From contig NZ_PIZH01000130.1 of the NCBI RefSeq assembly GCF_002835825.1, forward strand, positions 1 to 5,584: a stretch of 5,584 bases of DNA. Direction: 5' to 3'. Shown piece by piece: positions 1 to 4,952 of this stretch. The position numbers were made by a program, and so were the translations under genes. Position 1 is the stretch's first letter. Every line of letters starts with the position of its first letter. Source of the DNA: Methanoregula sp. (GTDB taxonomy: Archaea; Halobacteriota; Methanomicrobia; Methanomicrobiales; Methanospirillaceae). The notes below the pieces were generated by a model, which searched no databases, was not told the DNA's origin, and saw only the letters and a list, made by a program, of their open reading frames with translations.

Positions 1-90
1 CCGCAGGGGGCAGCCTCGCAAAAAGATTGTGCAGACCGCGTGGCCCCGCCAGTCAGTTGTCGAGATCGGGACAAAGCCGCCGAAATTCAC
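1..90 (-). CDS. Radical SAM activating enzyme, NrdG2-like, N-terminal fragment cut by window edge
   Basis: Reading the minus strand from a GTG at 90-88 gives 30 open codons to the window edge, starting (M)NFGGFVPIST and ending CTIFLRGCPLR. The GGF.P.S..D..G start followed by a hydrophobic strand and RGCPLR is, from family knowledge, typical of radical SAM activating proteins for anaerobic ribonucleoside-triphosphate reductase (NrdG2/TIGR02495 type). These use a [4Fe-4S] cluster and S-adenosylmethionine to install the glycyl radical on the reductase. Cys27 would be the first cysteine of the CxxxCxxC cluster motif; the other two would lie just beyond position 1. The start is well supported by a seven-base Shine-Dalgarno match eight bases upstream. 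The gene runs in the same direction as thiC, but T-tracts between them suggest separate transcription. It could also be a related glycyl-radical-enzyme activase; about 30 residues cannot decide the substrate. Confidence 0.8.
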   Translation of the reverse strand, partial: MNFGGFVPISTTDWRGHAVCTIFLRGCPLR

Positions 91-98
91 CCTGATAG

Positions 99-105
99 GA
101 TCACC
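99..105 (-). promoter_or_regulatory. Strong Shine-Dalgarno for the radical SAM gene
   Basis: On the minus strand this reads GGTGATC, a continuous seven-base match to the complement of the archaeal 16S rRNA 3' end (GGAGGTGATC). Eight bases separate it from the GTG at 90-88. This fixes the start of the partial gene at the left edge despite the non-ATG codon. Confidence 0.75.
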
Positions 106-112
106 GTGCCGG

Positions 113-136
113 AATATTTATTGCCGGGGTTATTTG
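113..136 (-). promoter_or_regulatory. Candidate TATA elements for the radical SAM gene
   Basis: Two AT-rich patches lie upstream of the gene on the minus strand: CAAATAAC (136-129) and AATAAATATT (122-113). With the usual archaeal distance of about 25 bases from TATA centre to transcription start, the distal one would start transcripts near 107-109 and keep the Shine-Dalgarno at 105-99 in the mRNA. The proximal one would start near 92 and lose it. The distal patch is therefore favoured, but neither is a strong consensus box. Confidence 0.3.
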
Positions 137-183
137 AGTGTATTGCGACCGCTTGTGGCCCATGCCCCTCTATCAGGAACACC

Positions 184-210
184 GGCAAAAAAAGTGCGTG
201 GCAAAAAAAG
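184..210 (-). terminator. Tandem oligo-T terminator downstream of thiC
   Basis: The plus strand carries two copies of GGCAAAAAAAG, at 184-194 and 200-210, a direct repeat with a 16-base period. Read on the thiC strand these are two runs of seven T, the first only nine bases after the thiC stop codon (219-221). Archaeal RNA polymerase terminates at oligo-T tracts, often clustered, without needing a hairpin, so this is probably the thiC terminator. It also separates thiC from the co-directional gene at the left edge. Confidence 0.65.
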
Positions 211-218
211 GGAGAGGA

Positions 219-1496
219 TCAGAAATCGAAGTGTTTGCTGACGATCTTGAGTGCACAGTAGTCGCCGCACATTGTGCATCCGTCAGTGTCTGCGGGCATC
301 CGCTCTGACCGGATCTTCCTTGCCTGTGCCGGGTTCATCGCAACAGCGAACTGGCGTTCCCAGTCAAGGTCGCGGCGGGCATGACCCATCTCGAGATCGA
401 GATCCCGGGTCTTTTTCAACTTGACCATGTCGCCGACATGGGCAGCAATCCGCGAACTGATAACACCTTCATAGACCTCTTCAGGAGTCGGGAGCGCGAG
501 GTGCTCGGCCGGGGTGACGTAGCAGATGAAGTCAGCGCCAAGCGAAGAGGATATGGCTGCGCCGATAGCGGCTACCCTGTCGTCGTAACCGGGTGCGATG
601 TCAGTGACAATGGGACCGAGCATGTAAAACGGCTTGTTGTTCGTTACCCGCTTCATCAGGGTGACGTTTGCTGCGATCTCGTCAATCGGGACATGGCCGG
701 GGCCTTCGACAATGACCGGTACGTTCTCCTTGTGGGCCTTGTCGGCGAGTTCCGCGTTGATGAGGAGCTCCTGGATACCGGCACGGTCGGTTGCATCGTG
801 GATTGCGCCGGCCCGCATACCATTGCCCATCGAGAGGGTTACCTCGTGCTCCTTCATGATCTCGAGGAGATAGTCGAACTCCGAGTAAAGCGGGTTCTCC
901 TTCTCGTTGTGGAGCATCCATGCGGTCATGAATGCTCCGCCCCGGGAGACAAGCCCGCCGTGGCGGCCCTGGTTCTTCAGGCGCTTGACCGTTTCCCAGT
1001 TGATGCCTGTGTGGATGGCCATGAAGTTCGTGCCGGCCTTTGCCTGTTCTGCCGTGATGCGGAAGAGGTCGTCTTCCTTCATGTTGACAACGGCCCCGTC
1101 CTTAATCGCGGCCTCGATGAATGCCTGGTACAGGGGGACGCAGCCAACGGAAAGCGTGGTGTTGGCTATGACCTGGCGGCGGATCTCCATGAAGTCGCCC
1201 CCGGTCGAGAGTTCCATGAGGGTGTCGGCACCGGCGAGTTCGGCCTGCTTCGCCTTCTCGATCTCTTCGGGGATATTGACAATATCGGTCGAAGTCCCGA
1301 TTGAGGCGTTCACCTTGGTCCGGAGCCCTTCGCCGATACCGCAGATCTTCACTTTACGGTAGGGGGAGGTCGGGATAACGATATGCCCGCCGGCAACGCC
1401 GCGGCGGACAAAGTCTTCGGTGACCCCTTCCTGCTTTGCGACGATCTTCATCTCTTCGGTAATGATGCCCTTCTTGGCATCCGCGACAATACTCAT
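219..1496 (-). CDS. thiC: Phosphomethylpyrimidine synthase ThiC (radical SAM, thiamine biosynthesis)
   Basis: This 425-residue cytosolic protein matches ThiC, which rearranges 5-aminoimidazole ribotide into hydroxymethylpyrimidine phosphate using a [4Fe-4S] cluster and S-adenosylmethionine. Visible family motifs are GTSTDIVNIPEEIEKAK (67-83) with MELSTGGD (94-101), SRGG (184-187), EGPGHVP (264-270), LGPIVTDIAPGYD (293-305) and CYVTPAEHLALP (325-336). His268 and His332 correspond to the usual metal-ligand histidines. The C-terminal cluster motif is C407-TM-C410-GDY-C414, i.e. CX2CX3C, whereas the familiar bacterial form is CX2CX4C. The length suits the short archaeal/anaerobe form; bacterial and plant proteins carry an extra N-terminal domain. 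The ATG at 1496-1494 has no Shine-Dalgarno, and no other start codon lies in frame for about 20 codons upstream, so a leaderless or near-leaderless mRNA is possible. The main alternative is a ThiC paralogue such as BzaF (5-hydroxybenzimidazole synthase for cobamides), which shares the fold; no neighbouring cobamide or thiamine gene helps decide. Confidence 0.93.
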   Translation of the reverse strand: MSIVADAKKGIITEEMKIVAKQEGVTEDFVRRGVAGGHIVIPTSPYRKVKICGIGEGLRTKVNASIGTSTDIVNIPEEIEKAKQAELAGADTLMELSTGGDFMEIRRQVIANTTLSVGCVPLYQAFIEAAIKDGAVVNMKEDDLFRITAEQAKAGTNFMAIHTGINWETVKRLKNQGRHGGLVSRGGAFMTAWMLHNEKENPLYSEFDYLLEIMKEHEVTLSMGNGMRAGAIHDATDRAGIQELLINAELADKAHKENVPVIVEGPGHVPIDEIAANVTLMKRVTNNKPFYMLGPIVTDIAPGYDDRVAAIGAAISSSLGADFICYVTPAEHLALPTPEEVYEGVISSRIAAHVGDMVKLKKTRDLDLEMGHARRDLDWERQFAVAMNPAQARKIRSERMPADTDGCTMCGDYCALKIVSKHFDF

Positions 1497-1502
1497 GGCA
1501 TA

Positions 1503-1529
1503 CTGGTTGCCGTAAAGACCAGATAAAGG
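1503..1529 (-). promoter_or_regulatory. Candidate thiC promoter with a downstream dyad
   Basis: On the thiC strand CCTTTATCT (1529-1521) is a weak TATA-like element with an A-rich stretch before it (1541-1530). Its centre is about 29 bases from the thiC ATG, which predicts a leader of only a few bases and agrees with the missing Shine-Dalgarno. Between the box and the start lies a dyad, CTGGT (1503-1507) and ACCAG (1518-1522), in a position where a bound repressor would block initiation. Archaeal thiamine genes are often controlled by ThiR, but I cannot confirm that this is its site. Confidence 0.35.
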
Positions 1530-1559
1530 CTTGTTTTTTCGATTCTGGATTAAATCTGG

Positions 1560-1576
1560 CTTGTTATGTAAACAAG
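1560..1576. repeat. 17-bp palindrome CTTGTT-N5-AACAAG in the divergent promoter region
   Basis: Perfect six-base arms (1560-1565 and 1571-1576) flank the five-base centre ATGTA. It lies 64 bases upstream of the thiC start and about 120 bases upstream of the cdc48 TATA box. The size and spacing fit a site for a dimeric helix-turn-helix regulator of thiC, but the AT-rich context makes a chance match possible. A weaker dyad, GAATTG (1584-1589) with CAATTC (1614-1619), lies next to it. Nothing else supportable was seen in the rest of 1497-1690. Confidence 0.3.
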
Positions 1577-1688
1577 TAAAGTTGAATTGGAATAACGCAG
1601 TTTATTTTGTGTTCAATTCTGCCACGGAAATGGTGGGAATGGGCGGGCTCTGCCGTATTTTCCCGAATTATGGGGACTGGGTTCGTGC

Positions 1689-1706
1689 ACAATCTTTATA
1701 TATTGT
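1689..1706 (+). promoter_or_regulatory. TATA box of cdc48-hsp20, inside an inverted repeat
   Basis: TTTATATA at 1695-1702 is a near-consensus archaeal TATA box and the strongest in the window. It predicts transcription start near 1722-1727 and a leader of roughly 25-30 bases. The box is framed by ACAAT (1689-1693) and ATTGT (1702-1706), and further out by GTGC (1685-1688) and GCAC (1710-1713), so an imperfect dyad is centred on the TATA element. A protein bound there would compete with TBP. Promoter: well supported; operator role: inference. Confidence 0.75.
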
Positions 1707-1739
1707 AGAGCACTAACTAATGGTAAACCTTGATTGAAC

Positions 1740-1745
1740 GAGGTG
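1740..1745 (+). promoter_or_regulatory. Shine-Dalgarno of cdc48
   Basis: GAGGTG matches the archaeal anti-Shine-Dalgarno and sits seven bases before the ATG at 1753. It supports that start and recurs identically before hsp20. Confidence 0.75.
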
Positions 1746-1752
1746 TTTTACG

Positions 1753-4143
1753 ATGACAGAAAAGGATTACTCCGAAGTTACGGTAAAGGAGGCTGCACAC
1801 GACGATGCCGGTCGCGGGATTGCACGCCTTAGCATTGAGGTGATGAAGAAGATCGGTCTCGTCTCTGGTGACGTGATCGAGATCCAGGGGAAGAAGAAAG
1901 CCGCTGCCATTGTCTGGCCGGGGTTCGCCCAGGATACCGGGTTTGGCATCCTCCGCATTGACGGAAATATCCGCGGGAACGCGAGCACGGGTATTGACGA
2001 GAAGGTCAAGATCTCCAAGTCGGAGGCGGAATATGCGAAGAAGATCGTTGTCCAGCCTACCCAACCGATCCGTCTCGTTGGGGGTGAGCAGTACCTTTCC
2101 CGCGTGTTGCGCGGGCGGCCGGTGATGGAAGGTCAGGCTGTCCGCGTGGACGCGATCGGGAATTCCATCACGCTTGTCATCACGAAGGTTGCTCCCAAGG
2201 GCATGGTCATTGTAACCGATGACACCGAGATCGAGCTCAAGGAGGAGGCCTACAAGCCTGAAGAGGGCAAGCAGGAGATGTCAGATATCCACTACGAGGA
2301 TATCGGCGGCCTTGGCCGCGAGCTCCAGCTGGTCCGCGAGATGATCGAGCTCCCGCTCCGCCACCCGGAGATCTTTGAGCGCCTGGGGATCCAGCCGCCG
2401 AAGGGTGTACTGCTCTACGGCCCGCCTGGCACCGGCAAGACCCTGATAGCCAAGGCGGTCGCAAACGAAGTGGATGCCCACTTCATCACGCTCTCCGGCC
2501 CGGAGATCATGAGCAAGTACTACGGCGAGAGCGAGAAAGGCCTGCGCGAGAAGTTCGAGGAGGCGCAACAGAACGCGCCCGCCATCATCTTCATCGATGA
2601 GATAGACTCGATCGCACCCAAGCGTGCGGAAGTGCAGGGCGAAGTAGAACGGCGTGTAGTCGCACAGCTGCTCTCCCTCATGGACGGCCTCAAGGGCAGG
2701 GGGCAGGTCATCGTTATCGCGGCAACCAACCTCCCCGACTCCATCGACCCTGCGCTACGGCGCGGCGGGCGGTTCGACCGGGAGATCGAGATCGGCATCC
2801 CGGACAAGAAAGGCCGGATGGAGATCTTCCAGGTCCACAGCCGCGGTGTTCCGCTTGCAGACGATGTAAAGATCGAGGAGTACGCCAACACCACCCATGG
2901 CTTTGTCGGAGCCGATATCGCGCTGCTGGTCAAGGAAGCCGCGATGCATGCACTCCGGAAGATCATTCCCCAGATCAAGATTGACGAGGACATCCCGGCA
3001 GAGGTACTGGATGCACTGCGGGTCACGAACGAAGACTTTGCCGAGGCACGGAAACACGTGGAACCGTCGGCAATGCGCGAGGTGCTGGTCGAAGTGCCGG
3101 ATATCACCTGGAAGCAGGTGGGTGGCCTCGAGGACGTGAAACAGGAGCTGCGGGAGGCTGTCGAGTGGCCGCTGAAGTTCCCCGATGTCTTCGAGCGGCT
3201 CCAGACCAAGCCCCCGAAGGGCATCCTGATGTTCGGTCCGCCCGGCACTGGTAAGACACTACTCGCAAAGGCCGTCGCAAATGAGAGCGAATGCAACTTC
3301 ATCGCGGTGAAGGGTCCCGAGCTCCTGTCAAAGTGGGTCGGCGAATCAGAGAAGGGCGTGCGGGAGATCTTCCGGAAAGCCCGGCAGGCGTCCCCGTCGA
3401 TCATCTTCTTCGATGAGATCGATGCCCTGGTTCCCAAGCGCGGGAGCTACCAGGGATCCTCGCACGTAACCGAGAGCGTGGTCTCCCAGATCCTGACCGA
3501 GCTCGACGGTATGGAGGAACTCAAGAATGTCACCGTGCTTGCGGCCACCAACCGGCCGGACATGCTGGACGATGCCCTGCTTCGGCCTGGCCGGCTCGAG
3601 CGGCATATCTGGGTACCGGCACCCGATGAAGAGAGCCGGAAGAAGATCTTTGAGGTCTACCTGGGCGGGGACACCGGAAACATCCTCTCGAAGGATGTTG
3701 AAGTCGATGCGCTCGTGAAACAGACCGAAGGGTATGTCGGTGCCGATATCGAGGCGCTGGTCCGCGAGGCCAAGATGGCCGCGATGCGTGACTTCATTGT
3801 CCAGATGGGCGGACGGAGCGAGCAGGAGCGAAAAGACGCGATCAAGAACGTCATGCTCACCCGGGCGCACTTCGATACCGCGCTCCTGAAGGTGAAGGGG
3901 TCGCTCGACGCAGAGACCCTGGAGAAGTCCGAACGGCAGGCATGGGAGATGCTCTACAACCAGGAGCAGCGCACCGCCCTCGACAAGGCCTCCATGCTGT
4001 TGTCCCGTGCCGGGATGGCCCACAAGAAGGCCGATGAAAAACTCACCGCAGATCTCCGCACGGCCGTGTATGCACGGGAGAAGGACTTTGCTGAGCTTAA
4101 GAAGCTCACGGAGTCGCTGGAAAAGAAACTGGAGAAGGCGTGA
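1753..4143 (+). CDS. Cdc48/VCP/VAT-type AAA+ unfoldase with two ATPase domains
   Basis: The 796-residue protein is a full-length archaeal homologue of p97/VCP and Thermoplasma VAT, a cytosolic hexamer that unfolds or extracts proteins using ATP. Residues 1 to about 175 form the N domain (double-psi barrel plus second half-domain). D1 spans about 178-445: Walker A GPPGTGKT 223-230, Walker B IIFIDE 278-283 (Glu283), sensor-1 Asn326, arginine fingers Arg340/Arg343, and a doubly aromatic pore loop KYYG 255-258, as in VAT rather than p97. D2 spans about 446-735: Walker A 495-502, Walker B IIFFDE 550-555 (Glu555), sensor-1 Asn600, Arg614/Arg617 and pore loop KWVG 527-530. Both ATP sites look intact. 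The last 60 residues are highly charged and probably a helical or coiled-coil tail ending KKLEKA, with no HbYX-like proteasome-docking motif. Start: ATG preceded by GAGGTG and a TATA box. It probably forms an operon with the Hsp20 gene 28 nt downstream. Confidence 0.97.
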   Translation: MTEKDYSEVTVKEAAHDDAGRGIARLSIEVMKKIGLVSGDVIEIQGKKKAAAIVWPGFAQDTGFGILRIDGNIRGNASTGIDEKVKISKSEAEYAKKIVVQPTQPIRLVGGEQYLSRVLRGRPVMEGQAVRVDAIGNSITLVITKVAPKGMVIVTDDTEIELKEEAYKPEEGKQEMSDIHYEDIGGLGRELQLVREMIELPLRHPEIFERLGIQPPKGVLLYGPPGTGKTLIAKAVANEVDAHFITLSGPEIMSKYYGESEKGLREKFEEAQQNAPAIIFIDEIDSIAPKRAEVQGEVERRVVAQLLSLMDGLKGRGQVIVIAATNLPDSIDPALRRGGRFDREIEIGIPDKKGRMEIFQVHSRGVPLADDVKIEEYANTTHGFVGADIALLVKEAAMHALRKIIPQIKIDEDIPAEVLDALRVTNEDFAEARKHVEPSAMREVLVEVPDITWKQVGGLEDVKQELREAVEWPLKFPDVFERLQTKPPKGILMFGPPGTGKTLLAKAVANESECNFIAVKGPELLSKWVGESEKGVREIFRKARQASPSIIFFDEIDALVPKRGSYQGSSHVTESVVSQILTELDGMEELKNVTVLAATNRPDMLDDALLRPGRLERHIWVPAPDEESRKKIFEVYLGGDTGNILSKDVEVDALVKQTEGYVGADIEALVREAKMAAMRDFIVQMGGRSEQERKDAIKNVMLTRAHFDTALLKVKGSLDAETLEKSERQAWEMLYNQEQRTALDKASMLLSRAGMAHKKADEKLTADLRTAVYAREKDFAELKKLTESLEKKLEKA

Positions 4144-4159
4144 GGCAAAAGCAGACAAC

Positions 4160-4165
4160 GAGGTG
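4160..4165 (+). promoter_or_regulatory. Shine-Dalgarno deciding the hsp20 start
   Basis: GAGGTG, identical to the cdc48 site, lies six bases before the ATG at 4172. Two further in-frame ATGs follow at 4187 and 4193. A second purine-rich motif, GGAGAT (4178-4183), is too close to 4187 but nine bases from 4193, so 4193 is the only realistic rival start. Confidence 0.6.
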
Positions 4166-4171
4166 AAAAAG

Positions 4172-4627
4172 ATGAAAGGAGATCCCATGGATATGTTCGA
4201 CCAGATGGACGAGATGTTCGCACGGCTCTTCTCGCAGATGAGCCGGGACATGTCGACCAGCGGATCAAAAATGTACGGCTACCACATTGTCATCGACAAT
4301 GGCAACGGGCCCGGGGATGTGACGGAATTCCAGCCCGCACTCCCCCGCAGCACCGGTGAACCGGTTGCCGAAGTCCATCATATCGGTAACGAGACGATGG
4401 TCATCGCTGAGCTGCCCGGTATAACGGGGGACTCGGTCCGGCTGGACCTGAAGGGCACGACCCTCGTTATCGATGCCGGAGATGCAGACATCCATTACCA
4501 TACAACCGCCGAAGTTGTGGGTGTGGACCCTGCGACAATGAAAAGGTCGCTGAAAAACGGCGTGCTGGAGGTAACCTTCGGCAACCTGCCGGAGAATGAG
4601 AAAGGAACAGGTGCTCCCGGTAAGTGA
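4172..4627 (+). CDS. Hsp20/alpha-crystallin small heat-shock protein
   Basis: The 151-residue protein carries an alpha-crystallin domain at about residues 63-137. It contains MVIAELPGI (76-84), LDLKGTTLVIDA (91-102) and the family signature SLKNGVLEVTF (126-136). Small heat-shock proteins hold partly unfolded clients without ATP and pass them to unfoldases or refolding systems. The N-terminal region is rich in methionine (eight in the first 34 residues) and is followed by a Gly/Asn-containing segment, YGYHIVIDNGNGPGD (35-49), a layout I associate with an archaeal Hsp20 branch that includes GvpH-like proteins. The usual C-terminal I-x-I/V motif is absent; the tail is short and charged (NLPENEKGTGAPGK). 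The gene starts 28 nt after the cdc48 stop with no promoter in the gap, so co-transcription is likely. An open frame continues upstream into cdc48, but that part is only cdc48 read out of frame. Confidence 0.9.
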   Translation: MKGDPMDMFDQMDEMFARLFSQMSRDMSTSGSKMYGYHIVIDNGNGPGDVTEFQPALPRSTGEPVAEVHHIGNETMVIAELPGITGDSVRLDLKGTTLVIDAGDADIHYHTTAEVVGVDPATMKRSLKNGVLEVTFGNLPENEKGTGAPGK

Positions 4628-4630
4628 CCG

Positions 4631-4657
4631 GGACAATTCAATTTTTGGTTTTTGTCC
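4631..4657 (+). terminator. T-rich terminator after hsp20
   Basis: Starting three bases after the hsp20 stop, GGACAA (4631-4636) and TTGTCC (4652-4657) form a six-base inverted repeat around a loop with two T5 runs (4642-4646 and 4649-4653). Closely spaced T-tracts right after a stop codon are the usual archaeal termination signal, so the cdc48-hsp20 transcript probably ends here. Longer readthrough into the hairpins downstream is possible. Confidence 0.6.
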
Positions 4658-4697
4658 ATAGAAATCCTGTTTGGGAATGTGTTAGATGGGGATGGAG

Positions 4698-4735
4698 CCA
4701 CGGGCGCTCGGGGTTTTCCGACCCTCGCCCCGTGG
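4698..4735 (+). other. GC-rich stem-loop 1 in the hsp20-bisphosphatase intergenic region
   Basis: CCACGGG (4698-4704) pairs perfectly with CCCGTGG (4729-4735). After a one-base bulge (4728), two more pairs form (4705-4706 with 4726-4727). A CTC bulge then leads to an inner helix, GGGGT (4710-4714) with ACCCT (4721-4725, one G-U), closed by a six-base loop. That is about 14 pairs in 38 bases. The surrounding 4628-4952 holds no convincing reading frame. It may be a 3'-UTR structure, part of an unannotated small RNA, or a DNA-level element; there is no strong TATA box directly upstream. Confidence 0.5.
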
Positions 4736-4772
4736 AACTTGGTTGTACTCGAGCCTTGAAAAAATGAAAAGA

Positions 4773-4823
4773 GGGGTCAAGGGGGCTTGCCTCCTTGAGC
4801 TGCCCCCACCCTATCCACTTTTT
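4773..4823 (+). terminator. Stem-loop 2 followed by T5, terminator-like
   Basis: TCAAGGGGG (4777-4785) pairs with CCTCCTTGA (4790-4798) as a nine-pair helix with one G-U and a CTTG tetraloop. Outside it, GGGG (4773-4776) can pair with CCCC (4803-4806) across a four-base bulge. A TTTTT run follows at 4819-4823. This resembles an intrinsic terminator, either as a second barrier behind hsp20 or as the 3' end of a small RNA covering stem-loop 1. The T-run is about twelve bases after the outer stem, longer than in classical terminators, so the role is uncertain. Confidence 0.4.
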
Positions 4824-4824
4824 C

Positions 4825-4838
4825 CGTGAACCTTCACG
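4825..4838. repeat. 14-bp palindrome CGTGAA-CC-TTCACG between T5 runs
   Basis: The six-base arms are perfect with a two-base centre, flanked by TTTTT at 4819-4823 and 4839-4843. As RNA it would be a five-pair hairpin with an ACCT loop followed by a T-run; as DNA it is a typical size for a dimeric regulator site. It lies 115 bases upstream of the bisphosphatase start, possibly upstream of that gene's promoter. I cannot name a factor. Confidence 0.4.
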
Positions 4839-4846
4839 TTTTTCAT

Positions 4847-4928
4847 CAATAATAATCCTGATAAAGATCGCAGCCAAACGACTACATACCTGAGGGGTCC
4901 CAATCGACCCCCCTGCGGCTGAATATTC
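4847..4928 (+). promoter_or_regulatory. Candidate promoter elements for the bisphosphatase gene
   Basis: No strong TATA box precedes the gene. Two weak candidates exist. CAATAATAATCC (4847-4858), with ATAAAGAT just after it (4861-4868), would start transcripts roughly at 4878-4892 and give a 60-75 base leader containing the GGGGTC/GACCCC hairpin. GAATATTC (4921-4928) would start transcription near 4950 and give an almost leaderless mRNA. The choice decides whether the structured leader described next exists as RNA. Confidence 0.25.
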
Positions 4929-4939
4929 TTTTGATTGGG
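4871..4939 (+). promoter_or_regulatory. Candidate structured leader: hairpin with loop complementary to the start region
   Basis: GGGGTC (4894-4899) and GACCCC (4906-4911) form a perfect six-pair hairpin with loop CCAATC (4900-4905). The loop is exactly complementary to GATTGG (4933-4938), 14-19 bases before the bisphosphatase ATG. Including C4899, the match is seven bases (CCCAATC with GATTGGG). CAGCC (4871-4875) and GGCTG (4917-4921) can close a helix around the hairpin. The parts could form a pseudoknot or alternate between two folds and so affect ribosome access. With zero-length connecting loops a full six-pair pseudoknot is strained, so four or five pairs are more realistic. No known riboswitch class is recognised. 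Confidence 0.4.
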
Positions 4940-4952
4940 ATGGCGGTATACC

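Noticed and set aside
29..241. Two overlapping plus-strand small frames of about 70 codons near the left edge
   Set aside because: They run antisense to the activase start, cross the thiC terminator into the thiC 3' end, and have no convincing ribosome site or family resemblance.
381..1304. 307-codon plus-strand open frame inside thiC
   Set aside because: It lies entirely antisense to a clearly recognisable thiC. Its translation shows no family motifs, and long antisense frames are expected from the GC-rich third codon positions.
1531..1716. 61-codon plus-strand frame in the thiC/cdc48 intergenic region
   Set aside because: It has a TTG start without a Shine-Dalgarno, runs through the cdc48 TATA box and shows no protein-like conservation signal by eye.
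2520..3437. 305-codon minus-strand open frame inside cdc48
   Set aside because: Serine-rich low-complexity translation antisense to the D1/D2 domains; shadow of the cdc48 codon pattern.
4007..4171. Upstream extension of the hsp20 frame into cdc48
   Set aside because: The extra residues are cdc48 read in another frame, and the GAGGTG six bases before ATG 4172 marks the real start.
3346..4251. 301-codon minus-strand open frame over the cdc48 end and hsp20 start
   Set aside because: Antisense to two genuine genes with no recognisable domain or ribosome site; a codon-bias shadow.
4638..4877. Minus-strand frame of 79 codons in the hsp20-bisphosphatase gap
   Set aside because: It covers the T-rich terminator and both stem-loops, has mixed composition and no ribosome site; the inverted repeats explain the sequence better.
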